From positions 62,001 through 126,000 of the forward strand of contig CAQDYY010000006.1 in NCBI GenBank assembly GCA_948777935.1: DNA of 64,000 bases, read 5' to 3'. This DNA comes from an uncultured Clostridia bacterium (lineage in GTDB: Bacteria > Bacillota > Clostridia > TANB77 > CAG-508). Under the pieces are notes generated by a model. That model saw nothing but the letters and a program-made list of their open reading frames with translations. It had not been told where the DNA came from and ran no database searches. Shown here piece after piece: positions 19,130 to 28,591 of this stretch. Position 1 is the stretch's first letter; the number at the start of each line of letters is the position of its first letter. Made by a program: the position numbers and the translations under genes.

Positions 19130-19220
19130 GTTTAACTTTAACATGAGATGTATTTAAAGATTATTGAAATATGATGGATCTGTAATCAATTGTTTAACTC
19201 TAACATAAGATGTATTTAAA
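19130..19220 (+). CRISPR. Two-repeat CRISPR remnant (I-B-like repeats, one spacer)
   Basis: Two 29-base repeats, 19130-19158 and 19192-19220, both begin GTTTAACT and end GATGTATTTAAA. They differ at two positions (T/C and G/A), as expected of a decayed terminal repeat. The 33-base spacer (19159-19191) has a normal length. The repeat resembles I-B-type repeats of clostridia (TTAACATGAGATGTATTTAAA core). A TTGACA box lies upstream at 19082 in an A-rich leader-like region. No cas gene is in the window, so this is an orphan or decaying array. Confidence 0.6.
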
Positions 19221-19267
19221 CTAGTTAATTAAACATAAAAGAAATTACATAAAAAGACAAAAGATAG

Positions 19268-19486
19268 CAAGGTAGATTAAGTCAATTTACAGAGGAAAAT
19301 GATTTAAGATTTTATTATACAAGAACATATATAAATGATAATGGAAATTTCATAAAATATTACGAACATGGTCATTTCATCATTTATTACAAAAATGTAA
19401 TATTTACAATTTTAGAAATTAATGTTAGACTAAATTTACAGAGAACATCTCACAAAGGCTTGCAAGATGTTCTTAAAAAAGTCTAA
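19268..19486 (+). pseudogene. Open fragment without start, after the CRISPR remnant
   Basis: A 72-codon open stretch reads GRLSQFTEENDLRFYYTRTY, continues with HGHFIIYYKNVIF and ends KGLQDVLKKV. It has no ATG, GTG or TTG with a ribosome-binding site near its beginning, and a hairpin (AGAACATCT with AGATGTTCT, 19442-19473) lies over its end. Probably a gene remnant; no family is recognised. Confidence 0.35.
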
Positions 19487-19585
19487 AGCAAAACTAAAAT
19501 TATACAAAAAATTTCTAAAATACTTGAATGTTAATAAAAGTTTGAATATAATGATACAATATAAAAATAAAAAAGAGAGGTAATT

Positions 19586-21223
19586 ATGCAAAAGGAAAGA
19601 AAAAAACAAGTAAAAGAAAGCTTTATGCAAGGTGTTTTTGCAATGATGTTTTCACAAGTATTAATAAAATTGATTGGACTTGTATATAGACTATATTTAA
19701 CTAATAGAGAAGGATTTGGAGACGAAGGAAATGCAATTTATAGTTCTGGATTTTACATATATTCGCTTCTTTTAACTCTTTCTTCAGTAGGAATTCCAAA
19801 TGCAATTTCAAAATTAGTATCAGAAAGAATTGCAGTAGGTGATAATAAAGGAGCTAACCGTATATTCAAAATTGCATTTTTTACATTTGGATTATTAGGA
19901 TTTATAGGAACTTGTATTCTATTTTTTGGAGCACATTATATATCAAACTTCATAATACAAATACCAGAAGCAGAACTAACATTAGTTGCACTATCTCCAT
20001 CTATTTTCTTTGTAGCTTTAATATGTGTTATAAGAGGATATTTTAATGGAAATGGAACATTAAAAGTAACAGCAAATTCACAAACATTAGAGCAAATTTT
20101 TAAAGCAGTTTTTACAATATTGCTTGTTGAACTTGTAGCAATAGCTATGGGAATAAATACAAAAGTAATGGCAGCAGGAGCAAACCTTGCAACAACAATT
20201 GCAACAATAGGAAGTTTTATATACTTGTTTGTATTTTATAAAAATAATAGAACGTTAAATGTAAATGCAGTAGGAGTTACAACAGGAAAAGAAAGTATAT
20301 TAAAAGTAATAAAGAACATACTAAAAGTATCTATTCCAATTTCACTTAGTGCAATTTTATCTTCTATTAATAAAAATATAGATTCAACAACAGTGGTTAG
20401 AGGACTTAAGAATTTTATGGATGAAGGAGCTGCTAAAATACAATATGGTATATTAAGTGGAAAAGTGGATACATTAACATCATTACCACTATCTTTTAAC
20501 ATTGCATTTGCAACAGCACTGGTTCCAGCTCTTTCATTTGCAAGAGCTAAAAAAGATATGACTACTGCCAACAAAAGAGTTAGTTTTTCTATTTTAGTTA
20601 CTATATTAATAGGACTTCCATGCACAGCTGGAATGTATATATTTGCAGAACCTATATTGAAACTGCTATTTCCAGCACAATCTTCAGGAACTCTTTTATT
20701 ACAAATTAGTTCATTAGCAATTATATTTACAGTTCTTGCACAAACAATTAATGGAGCATTACAAGGTTTAGGAAAAGTGATGGTTCCAGCAATGGCTTTT
20801 ACAGTAGGAGTTATAGCAAAATTTATTATTAATGTAGTATTAGTACCAATCCCAGAAATAGGAGTAAATGGAGCAGCAATAGGAACAATAGCTTGTAACA
20901 TGATAGCATGTGTAATTGGATTTATAGTATTAAAGAAAAATATGAATATACAATTCAAATTTTCTAAATATATAATAAAACCAATAATAGCTACATTTAT
21001 AATGTCAATTTGCTCATATGCTATTTATATAATACTATTAAAAATTGTTTCATTAAAAATAGCAGCTATCATTGCAATATGTTTAGCAATAGCAATTTAT
21101 GCACTTGCAATTGTAAGTTTAAAAGTATTTACAAAAGAAGAAATCTATATGATTCCTTTTGGACAAAAGGTTTATAGAATTCTTACAAAAATGGGGATTT
21201 ATAAAACAGAGAACCAGTTTTGA
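19586..21223 (+). CDS. Polysaccharide/lipid II flippase family protein (SpoVB/MurJ-like)
   Basis: 545 aa with about 14 membrane helices and the MVIM/MOP superfamily pattern: GVFAMMFSQVLIKLIGLVYRL at the start and SVGIPNAISKLVSERIAVGD in helices 2-3. SpoVB of B. subtilis and MurJ flip lipid-linked cell-wall precursors; this protein is closest in size and start to the SpoVB/YtgP group. It has its own AGAGAGG site. A role in cell wall or spore cortex is inferred. Confidence 0.88.
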   Translation: MQKERKKQVKESFMQGVFAMMFSQVLIKLIGLVYRLYLTNREGFGDEGNAIYSSGFYIYSLLLTLSSVGIPNAISKLVSERIAVGDNKGANRIFKIAFFTFGLLGFIGTCILFFGAHYISNFIIQIPEAELTLVALSPSIFFVALICVIRGYFNGNGTLKVTANSQTLEQIFKAVFTILLVELVAIAMGINTKVMAAGANLATTIATIGSFIYLFVFYKNNRTLNVNAVGVTTGKESILKVIKNILKVSIPISLSAILSSINKNIDSTTVVRGLKNFMDEGAAKIQYGILSGKVDTLTSLPLSFNIAFATALVPALSFARAKKDMTTANKRVSFSILVTILIGLPCTAGMYIFAEPILKLLFPAQSSGTLLLQISSLAIIFTVLAQTINGALQGLGKVMVPAMAFTVGVIAKFIINVVLVPIPEIGVNGAAIGTIACNMIACVIGFIVLKKNMNIQFKFSKYIIKPIIATFIMSICSYAIYIILLKIVSLKIAAIIAICLAIAIYALAIVSLKVFTKEEIYMIPFGQKVYRILTKMGIYKTENQF

Positions 21224-21383
21224 AAAGTTTATCAAATTAGCAAATAAAACTAAAAATATAGAAAAATCAAGGATTAAAACAAAAAAATAAAATAAAAAAG
21301 AGGGATTTTATAGAATTTTGGCGAATAATTATAATGTAGTTGAAAAAATACTACATAAATGAAACTTTTAGGAGGTAATTTAA

Positions 21384-21662
21384 ATGAACAAATCAGATTT
21401 AATCGCAGCCATAGCTGCTAAAACAGGAGAAACAAAAAAAAGTGCTGAAACAGCTGTTAATGCTTTCGTTGACGTTGTAACAGAATCTTTAGTAAAAGGA
21501 GACAAAGTACAATTAGTTGGATTTGGTTCTTTTGAAGTAAGAAAAAGAGCAGCTAGAAAAGGAAGAAACCCACAAACTAAAGAAGAAATTAAAATACCAG
21601 CTTCTAAAGCTCCAGTATTCAAGGCAGGAAAAGCTTTAAAAGATTTAGTTAACAAAAAATAA
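21384..21662 (+). CDS. hup: DNA-binding protein HU
   Basis: 92 aa, a normal [22 protein letters not shown], then the core [20 protein letters not shown] that forms the DNA-clasping arm, ending [15 protein letters not shown] strong AGGAGG site precedes the ATG and codons are optimised, as expected of an abundant nucleoid protein. It is monocistronic with a hairpin terminator at 21702-21740. Confidence 0.96.
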   Translation: MNKSDLIAAIAAKTGETKKSAETAVNAFVDVVTESLVKGDKVQLVGFGSFEVRKRAARKGRNPQTKEEIKIPASKAPVFKAGKALKDLVNKK

Positions 21663-21701
21663 GATTTGTATATATTTAAATAAATATATGAATTCATATG
21701 A

Positions 21702-21740
21702 AAATAGAGAATGTAGTTTAAACTATGTTCTCTATTTTTG
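21702..21740 (+). terminator. Intrinsic terminator of hup
   Basis: AAATAGAGAA and TTCTCTATTT arms around an inner GTAGTTTAAACTAT pairing, followed by Ts. Confidence 0.8.
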
Positions 21741-21837
21741 TATGTATAATTACGTATTGCAAATATAATTTTTATATAATATAATTTGCTAAAAGAACTA
21801 ATATAAATAACAAAAGACAAAGAAAGGGAGTATAGGC

Positions 21838-23322
21838 TTGAAAGATTGGGTAATAAAATATAGAAACTATATTCTATTTATAATTACAATTATTATAAGT
21901 TGTATTTTATATTGGAATTATTTGATTGGGCATTTTGCAGCAGAGACATATGCAATTTCATTAGGTTATAAAAACTATGCCATTAATGCATATTTGGCAG
22001 ATGGAAGGTTTTTTTCATTTTTATTTATTATACTAGCTGATAAACTAGAAATTCCAATTTTAACACTTATAAGTATTTCTACATTAAGTGCAATTATAAT
22101 TGCCACAGTTGCTATATTATATTTAAAAAATTATATTATTCAATTAGTAAAATTAACAAAGAAACAAGAATTGATAGTATGGGGAATTTGTTATTGTATT
22201 ATTTTTAATTTTATGATGGTTGAAATTATGTATTTTCCAGAATGTTGTATTATGGTTTCTAGCATTTTGTGCTATATAATATCAGCCAAATACCTTATAC
22301 AAAGAAAATATATAAGAAGTTTATTTATATTAATAATAGGAATTTTTTGCTACCAAGGAACTATTGGATTTTTTATAGTATGTGCATTTGTATTTTCAGT
22401 TTTTAAAAATGGAAAAATAGGAAAAGCAGTTTTTATTGATATATGTAAAATGACGTTAATGGGAATAATAGTAGCAAGTATAAATCTAGTATTTATAAAA
22501 CTAATAGCATTATTTTTACATTTAGTACAAAATAAAGCCTTTAGCTTAAATTTTAATATAATTAAACAAAATATATATTTAAATATAAAGAGTGTTTATC
22601 CAGTTTTACAAAATAGCTGTGGACTATTTCCTAAAAATCTATTATTAATATATATAGAAATTGTAATAGGATTTACTTTGCTAATTTCTTATAAAGAAAA
22701 AGAAGATAAAGTAATGAAATTATTGGCACTAATATTAGTAACAATAGTAAGTTCATTTATTATGTTTATTATTCAAAGAGGGAGTATATTTACAGGAAGA
22801 GTACATTTTTGCATAGGAAGTTTAATAGGAATTAGTCTATTATACATATACTGTATGACTAATATAAAAGATAAAAAAATATGGAGAAACATATTTTTAG
22901 TAATACTATTGAGTTATGCAATATTAAATTGTGCTAATACAGCTAAGCTTACAACAGAGCATAAAATTGCAAATAAATTAGAAAAAGAAGAATGTATTCG
23001 AATAGAAAATTTGATATATCAATATGAAAATGAAAGTGGTATTCAAATAAATAAAGTAGTGCCAATATTAATTCAAAATCAATCGGAAAGAGGATATTTT
23101 GAGCAAACAAAAAGAAGAGCAATTATTACATATAATAATATAAGACATTACTATGGATATTCTGGTGTTTTACAATACTATTTAAAAAGAGATTTTGAAT
23201 ATATAGGACTAAACAAAGAAAGTGAAAACATATATAGAAAATATATTATAGAAAACAATTTAGAATATGGAAATATAGTATGCATAGAAGATACACTATA
23301 TTGTCCCCAATATCACATGTAA
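21838..23322 (+). CDS. GtrII-like polytopic membrane protein (putative glucosyltransferase)
   Basis: 494 aa with about 11 membrane helices followed by a soluble tail. The start WVIKYRNYILFIITIIISC and the ADGRFFSFLFIILADKL loop resemble the GtrII glucosyltransferase family, which adds glucose from lipid carriers to surface polysaccharides. The catalytic assignment is by overall pattern only. The start is a TTG at 21838 behind AAAGGGAG. A tRNA-Leu gene and its promoter follow. Confidence 0.65.
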   Translation: MKDWVIKYRNYILFIITIIISCILYWNYLIGHFAAETYAISLGYKNYAINAYLADGRFFSFLFIILADKLEIPILTLISISTLSAIIIATVAILYLKNYIIQLVKLTKKQELIVWGICYCIIFNFMMVEIMYFPECCIMVSSILCYIISAKYLIQRKYIRSLFILIIGIFCYQGTIGFFIVCAFVFSVFKNGKIGKAVFIDICKMTLMGIIVASINLVFIKLIALFLHLVQNKAFSLNFNIIKQNIYLNIKSVYPVLQNSCGLFPKNLLLIYIEIVIGFTLLISYKEKEDKVMKLLALILVTIVSSFIMFIIQRGSIFTGRVHFCIGSLIGISLLYIYCMTNIKDKKIWRNIFLVILLSYAILNCANTAKLTTEHKIANKLEKEECIRIENLIYQYENESGIQINKVVPILIQNQSERGYFEQTKRRAIITYNNIRHYYGYSGVLQYYLKRDFEYIGLNKESENIYRKYIIENNLEYGNIVCIEDTLYCPQYHM

Positions 23323-23408
23323 AATAGATTAAATACGTAAAATAATAATATGTAATTGGAGTATAATCATAAAAGAAAAGAAAACCTAGAAAAATTTTAT
23401 AAAAAGTA

Positions 23409-23438
23409 TTGACAATACTCTTAATTACATATTATAAT
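23409..23438 (+). promoter_or_regulatory. Promoter of tRNA-Leu
   Basis: TTGACA at 23409 and TATAAT at 23433 with 18 bases between them, 39 bases before the tRNA. Confidence 0.8.
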
Positions 23439-23476
23439 TACTTTTGTCGTTAGAAGACAATATCAGTTCAAAAAAC

Positions 23477-23564
23477 GCAGATGTGGCGGAACTGGTAGAC
23501 GCACAGGACTTAAAATCCTGCGGTTGAATAAACCGTGCCGGTTCGATTCCGGCCATCTGCACCA
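23477..23564 (+). tRNA. tRNA-Leu(UAA)
   Basis: The acceptor arms GCAGATG and CATCTGC pair fully and the anticodon loop reads CTTAAAA with TAA. A long variable arm (GCGGTTGAATAAACCGT) marks a class II tRNA, and the T loop is GTTCGATTCC. The discriminator A and CCA are encoded. Its 3' end is duplicated at 24454. Confidence 0.97.
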
Positions 23565-23567
23565 TTA

Positions 23568-23617
23568 TGATAAAACCGTATAAGTATTGAATTATCAATA
23601 TATTATGCGGTTTTATT
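23568..23617 (+). terminator. Terminator of tRNA-Leu
   Basis: GATAAAACCG(T) and (A/G)CGGTTTTAT arms followed by T-rich sequence. Confidence 0.75.
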
Positions 23618-23744
23618 TTATAAATTTAATGCAATAATAATGCAGTAGAAATTTAATTTTCTTCTTCTTTATTTACGAAAATATGCCTTTATGCTATAAT
23701 AAACTAGAAAATAGCTAGTAAATTATAGAGGAGATAAATTTTAA

Positions 23745-24290
23745 ATGTATAAAAGATTATATGAAGAAAGTATTATTTTAATAGGACCTTCTGGAGCTGG
23801 AAAATCAACAACAGCCGAAGAACTTTGCAGGAGAACCAATATGCAAAGATTATGTTTAGATAGAATTGCAAATAGAGCAAGAGATACAGGTTTTATGAAA
23901 AGATTTAGAAATGCCGACGAATTTAATCATTATATGATTTCTGAAGTATTAAAAAAAGCAAAAGATGAAAATTTATATGGAATTGTGGATTTTGGTGCAG
24001 GTCATTCCGTTTATGATGATGTGGAAATTTTTGCAAGAGTTAGACAATTACTAAAACCTTTTAAAAATATTGTTTTATTGCTTCCAGATAAAGATACTAA
24101 AAAATCTTTGTCAATAATGGAAGGAAGAGCAACAGGAGATACAAGAGAAAATAAAAAATTCATCGAAAGTTCTTGTAATACTGAATTAGCAACTATGACA
24201 GTATATGGGAATAATAGACAACCATCAGAAATTGCAGAAGAAATTCTATCTAAAATTAAACAAAGACAAGAACAGCAAGTAGAGAGATAA
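23745..24290 (+). CDS. P-loop kinase-like protein (shikimate-kinase fold)
   Basis: 181 aa. A Walker A, ILIGPSGAGKSTTAEEL, lies near the start, followed by a DR pair (LDRIANRARDTG) like the substrate site of shikimate/gluconate kinases, and a nucleotide-lid region (EGRATGDTRENKKF). The substrate cannot be named. It lies between the tRNA-Leu gene and a copy of that tRNA's 3' end, so it may be cargo of a small integrated element. It is preceded by a GAGGAG site. Confidence 0.7.
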   Translation: MYKRLYEESIILIGPSGAGKSTTAEELCRRTNMQRLCLDRIANRARDTGFMKRFRNADEFNHYMISEVLKKAKDENLYGIVDFGAGHSVYDDVEIFARVRQLLKPFKNIVLLLPDKDTKKSLSIMEGRATGDTRENKKFIESSCNTELATMTVYGNNRQPSEIAEEILSKIKQRQEQQVER

Positions 24291-24453
24291 ATTATATGTA
24301 TAAAAAGTAATGCAATAAATAATGCAATACAAGTATTTTTGAAAATACTTTGTATAAATTTTAAATTTAAGATAACATACAAAAGTATTAAAAATATGAT
24401 AAATCAAATATGTTTAAAATCATGTGAAAGCATTGAGAATACAATAATATGCT

Positions 24454-24464
24454 CATCTGCACCA
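24454..24464 (+). repeat. Duplicate of the tRNA-Leu 3' end (att-like)
   Basis: CATCTGCACCA repeats the last 11 bases of tRNA-Leu (23554-23564) about 900 bases downstream in the same orientation. This is the classic footprint of integration at a tRNA 3' end, or a remnant of a second tRNA. No integrase lies between the copies. The surrounding gap (24291-24576) has no gene, only a hairpin with a T run near 24506-24535. Confidence 0.5.
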
Positions 24465-24576
24465 ACGACGTATCTGTTCGAACTAAATTGAACAGATTGA
24501 TACAAAAATCATTCAGTAAAATGGATGATTTTTTTGTTTGCTTAAAAATGTCATCCAAGAAAGGATGGTGTTTGAA

Positions 24577-24846
24577 ATGAAGATAATTAAGCAAGAACTA
24601 GAATTTGAGGAATGTCTAAAACAACGACTTGAGTTTATATGTGAGTTTTCAAAAGTTACTCCTATTTTTATAAATGGTAGCATTAGAAAATTAGAGAGAA
24701 CTAATCTTACATATATTGAACCACATAGAGTGATAATTAAAAACATTACTTTTTTAGTTTTCAATTATTCTAATGATGCGTATATCTCCAACTTAACTAA
24801 AAAGATTAAATTATCAGAGTTAGAAAAATATTTGAAAAATATATAA
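24577..24846 (+). CDS. Small hypothetical protein
   Basis: About 89 residues from the ATG at 24577; in-frame ATG 24565 and TTG 24538 are less likely, as AAAGGATGG lies between. Highly mixed alpha/beta composition, no membrane segment, no family recognised. It ends exactly one base before the stop of the convergent gene, a compact accessory arrangement. Confidence 0.45.
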   Translation: MKIIKQELEFEECLKQRLEFICEFSKVTPIFINGSIRKLERTNLTYIEPHRVIIKNITFLVFNYSNDAYISNLTKKIKLSELEKYLKNI

Positions 24847-25674
24847 TTAAATTTGTTTAAAACTATTATTAAATAAATTCAATTCAATTTGTTCTTTATT
24901 CAATATATCTTCTGTATTTTTCTTAAAATTCATAAACATTTTCATAGGATCATCTTTTGGATTAAAGCAATCATAGTTGCTAACTTCAAAAATATTATAA
25001 AAAGCCCAACCATTAAAACAGTCATTAGAATTATAGACTATATCAGGTCTAGTATCTAAAATTATTTCTAATTCTTTTATTGAATTTAATAGTATATTTT
25101 CTATTTCATTAAGAACTTTTACATAGATTTTTAAAATGCATATATTAAATTCTGCTATTGATTTTGTGAACATTATTCTAGGATTATCAGTATATTTATT
25201 ATATTTTTCTATTCTATATTTTTCCATCTCATCCCTTAATTTTTTGTTATGATTAAAATGTGGAGTTAATATTATTGTATCTAAATCAAAGCAGTATTTA
25301 TCACTATTAAAATCTCTATTCACGGGTAAATGACCATGCTGTGCAAAATCTCTAAGATGAATTAACAAACGATAAGAAAAGTTTTCATCATAAATATTAC
25401 TTAAGCAATTATTTTTGAAATCTTGATATTTGTTAGAGTTTTCTCCAATATTTTCTTTCATAAAAGTTTCTATAGATTCTATTAGCGTTTTTGCTGAGCT
25501 TAAATAATTAATAACAAGTGCATTTATGCCTATATCATCATCTACTTCAAATTCAAATACAATTCTACGATTAATTGTATCGTCATTATTCATAATGTAA
25601 TAGTTTTGCATATTATTTAAGTTGAACCTAAAAACAGAAAATAATTGTTCAATTTCTTGGATATGCTTTGTCAA
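24847..25674 (-). CDS. Hypothetical protein with a possible HEPN-type R-x4-H motif
   Basis: About 275 aa, mostly helical. LLIHLRDFAQHGHLPV contains R-D-F-A-Q-H, the R-x4-H pattern of HEPN ribonucleases, in a helix-rich region that fits the fold. The only usual start is a TTG at 25674 without a ribosome-binding site; the frame stays open about 100 bases further without any ATG, so the true start is uncertain and the gene may be 5'-truncated. It lies divergent to the AlbA_2 regulator. HEPN assignment is a pattern-based inference. Confidence 0.45.
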   Translation of the reverse strand: MTKHIQEIEQLFSVFRFNLNNMQNYYIMNNDDTINRRIVFEFEVDDDIGINALVINYLSSAKTLIESIETFMKENIGENSNKYQDFKNNCLSNIYDENFSYRLLIHLRDFAQHGHLPVNRDFNSDKYCFDLDTIILTPHFNHNKKLRDEMEKYRIEKYNKYTDNPRIMFTKSIAEFNICILKIYVKVLNEIENILLNSIKELEIILDTRPDIVYNSNDCFNGWAFYNIFEVSNYDCFNPKDDPMKMFMNFKKNTEDILNKEQIELNLFNNSFKQI

Positions 25675-25805
25675 TTCAATATAATATTGAATACAATATT
25701 TCTCTTTGTCAGTTAATTTTGGTAATTGTACAAATTTAATTATAACATTTGTTGATTTTAAGTAAAATTTATTTTATAATTTTAAATGTTAGGAGGATTA
25801 CCTAT

Positions 25806-27142
25806 ATGAAGAATATTGAAACAAATCGTATAGAAAATAAAGAACTACTTAATGAAGATTTTGAGCAAGAAGTTATTGCCTTTCTTAATTATAGAGAAGG
25901 TGGAACTATATATGTTGGAATTAGAAAAAATGGTGAAGTTGTTGGAATTGAAGATGTCGATTTAACACAATTACAAATTAAAGACAGAATAAAAAACAAT
26001 ATACAACCTTCTACTTTAGGATTATTTGATGTAGTTGTGGAAACAATAGATGATAAAGATGTTATAAAAGTTATTATTTCAAGTGGAACAGAAAAGCCTT
26101 ATTATTTAAGGAAAAAAGGAAGAACTCCTGAAGGTTGTTATGTTAGGGTTGGTAGTAGCAAAGAGCGAATGACAGAAATAATGATTGATGATATGTATGC
26201 AAAAAGAGTAAAACACACATTAAAAGAAATAGACTCTCCAAGACAAGAATTAACATTTAATCAATTAAAATATATTATGAAGAACATGGATTAAAGTTAA
26301 ATGATAACTTTTTACAAAATCTTGATTTATTAACAAGCGAAGGAAAATATAATTATAATGCTTTCTTATTAGCAGATGAAAATACTGTTTCTATAAAACT
26401 TGTAAGATATTTAGGTAATAATAAACTTGAACTTTTAGAAAATTTAGAATATGAGAATCGTTGTTTAATTACAGCTACACAAAAAATACTAGATAGGCTT
26501 GATGTTGAAAATACTACATATGCTAAAATAGAATATTTTGGAAGAAAAGAGCAAGAAAAAATTGATAGCAAAGCATTAAAAGAAGCTGTCATAAATGCTA
26601 TTGTACATAATGATTATTCTTATGGTAATTCTCCTATTATTGAATTGTATTCAGACAGAGTTGAAATAACTTCTGCAGGTGGTCTTCCTCAAGAATTATC
26701 ACAAGAAGAATTTTTAGAAGGTGTTACTGCTCCAAGAAATAAAGAACTTATTAGAGTATTTAAAGATGTAGATTTAATTGAAAATATTGGCTCTGGAGTT
26801 TTAAGAATTTTAGATGCTTATGATAAAAGTTGTTTTAAATTTATGAATCATTTTTTGAGAGTTTCGTTTAAATATAAAGAAAATCCATTTGAATACGACC
26901 AAGAAACTACCCAAGAAACTACCCTAAAAACTACCCAAGAAAATTATACAATCTTAAATGAAACTCAACAGAATATTATAAAATTAATAAAAAATCAACC
27001 ATCAATAACACAAAAAGAAATAGCGAAAGAATTAAATATAACAAGAGATGGCGTAAAATATAATATGAATGTTTTAAAAGAATTAGGTATAGTTGTAAGA
27101 GAAGGCTCAACTAAAAAAGGAAATTGGAAAATATTAAAATAA
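25806..27142 (+). pseudogene. AlbA_2/Schlafen-type transcriptional regulator, frameshifted
   Basis: The N-terminal part has the AlbA_2 signature (FLNYREGGTIYVGIRKNGEVVG and KPYYLRKKGRTPEGCYVRVG). After about residue 155 the frame is lost: inserting one A in the AAAA run near 26266 gives YYEEHGLKLNDNFLQNL. The continuing frame carries the ATPase-like part (EAVINAIVHNDYS, DRVEITSAGGLP, NIGSGVLRI) and a C-terminal helix-turn-helix. The break is a one-base loss at a homopolymer, not a CGG site, so it is a real lesion, a -1 slippage site or a sequence error. ATG 25806 follows AGGAGG. Confidence 0.8.
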
Positions 27143-27185
27143 TTTCTTTGGTAAAAGATAGAAATATATATGGAGGAACTTATTA

Positions 27186-27815
27186 ATGAATACAAATTAT
27201 ATTATTATAGGCGATAGCATTACATATGGAATTGGAGATTTTGAAAACGGTGGATGGGCTACAATGTTTAAAAATTACATTATAAATAAAGATGATTCCA
27301 AAGTATGTAATAACTATGTTCATATTGCAGGTTTTCCAGGTGCTACAAGTTTAGATATATTAAATAAAATTAATAGTATATTACAGTCATTTATGCATAA
27401 AGAATTTATAAATACAGTGATACTTTCTATTGGTGTTAATGATACTCAAGTTTTCAATGGAGAACCTAAAAATAACATAGAACAGTACAAATTAAATATA
27501 GAAAAAATTGCAAAACTTGTTACAGACAATGGATGTAATTTAATAATTTTAGGACTAACAAGAATAGAAAGCGATGAAAAATTCTTGTGGAAACCAAATA
27601 AATATTATGATAATAAGATTATTTTGGAATATGATAGAGATTTGAAACTTATTTTAGATTATGATGCTGAATTAAAAGAATTATGTAAGAATAATAAAAT
27701 TAAGTATATTTCAATGCAAGAAATATTAGAAAAAGCTGATTTTATTGATGGATTACATCCAAATCATAATGGACATAAGAAAATTGTAGATTATATTATT
27801 GAAATTATTAACTAA
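27186..27815 (+). CDS. SGNH/GDSL-family hydrolase
   Basis: 209 aa. Block I is IIIGDSITYGIG (nucleophile serine), block III is ILSIGVNDTQ, and block V is DGLHPNHNGHKKI with the catalytic Asp and His. Such enzymes are esterases or lipases; the substrate is unknown. No signal peptide, so it is cytoplasmic. A GGAGG site precedes the ATG. It lies in the accessory block after tRNA-Leu. Confidence 0.85.
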   Translation: MNTNYIIIGDSITYGIGDFENGGWATMFKNYIINKDDSKVCNNYVHIAGFPGATSLDILNKINSILQSFMHKEFINTVILSIGVNDTQVFNGEPKNNIEQYKLNIEKIAKLVTDNGCNLIILGLTRIESDEKFLWKPNKYYDNKIILEYDRDLKLILDYDAELKELCKNNKIKYISMQEILEKADFIDGLHPNHNGHKKIVDYIIEIIN

Positions 27816-27858
27816 ATGTAAATTACTCTTTACTAAAAATTATAGATTGGAGAATATA

Positions 27859-28008
27859 ATGGAAATTGATTTAAATAAATTAGGAAATACAGAGTTTTTA
27901 AAGTGTTTTTTAGCCATGCATTATAAAAAATTTGATTTTTTTCAAACCATAATGCGAGATGATACAAGAAGTTTAGAATATATAGAAATGCCAAAACAAT
28001 ATTGTTAA
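27859..28008 (+). CDS. Small hypothetical ORF
   Basis: 49 codons from ATG 27859 behind TTGGAGA. It is aromatic-rich (KKFDFFQTIMRDD) and resembles nothing I recognise. It may be the truncated start of a larger gene; the following 160 bases are non-coding with a promoter-like TTGCTATTT and TATGATATT pair before 28173. Confidence 0.35.
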   Translation: MEIDLNKLGNTEFLKCFLAMHYKKFDFFQTIMRDDTRSLEYIEMPKQYC

Positions 28009-28172
28009 AATTTGTAATAAAAAGTGCGACACTTCATATTGCAATTTATAAAATAAAAAAGTTTACAATAAATTCTTGCTATTTTATGAATTGTATTGTA
28101 TGATATTAAAGTAAAAAGTTAAAAGTGAAGAGTACAAAATTCTTCTAATTTTGAAAGGGGCAATAAACGGAA

Positions 28173-28571
28173 ATGAAAAAAGTTATACTTGCTTTATTTA
28201 TAGTGCTAAGTATATTTAGTATAGGAGTAGTAAATGCTAGTAATGATAATGTATTAGGAGAATCAGCAGCAGGACAAATTATACAGATAAAAGAAAAACA
28301 ATTGAGTGAATTGCAAGATTATACAGAGAGTTATGGTTCAGAAACATATGGATTTACAGCATATTTACTAAACAAAGTTCGTATTTATAGTATTCCATTA
28401 TGTTTTGTTGGAATTGCTGTAGGTGCTATTTGGCAATATGTAATTGGTATTCGTAAGTTAGATGTTCATGATAGAGGTTTGTTTTTAATTGTCGGTTTTG
28501 TTACAGTATTTGTAATTTGCCAAGTTTTACCATTAATATTTGCCATTGTTGTAAAAGGATTTAGAAATTAA
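28173..28571 (+). CDS. Exported or membrane protein of the TadZ-like operon
   Basis: 132 aa with a signal peptide (MKKVILALFIVLSIFSIGVVNA), a short hydrophilic stretch and two membrane helices (IPLCFVGIAVGAIWQYVIG and LIVGFVTVFVICQVLPLIF). The layout resembles small pilin-like or secretion-accessory membrane proteins, but no family is recognised. The 20-base spacing to the TadZ-like gene implies they are co-expressed. An AAAGGGG site precedes the ATG. Confidence 0.6.
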   Translation: MKKVILALFIVLSIFSIGVVNASNDNVLGESAAGQIIQIKEKQLSELQDYTESYGSETYGFTAYLLNKVRIYSIPLCFVGIAVGAIWQYVIGIRKLDVHDRGLFLIVGFVTVFVICQVLPLIFAIVVKGFRN

Positions 28572-28591
28572 TTGATTTGGAGGAATAACAA

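Noticed and set aside
28165..28175. AAACGGAAATG just before the 28173 gene as an early frameshift site
   Set aside because: The AAAGGGG site is correctly placed for the ATG at 28173 and no upstream start exists.
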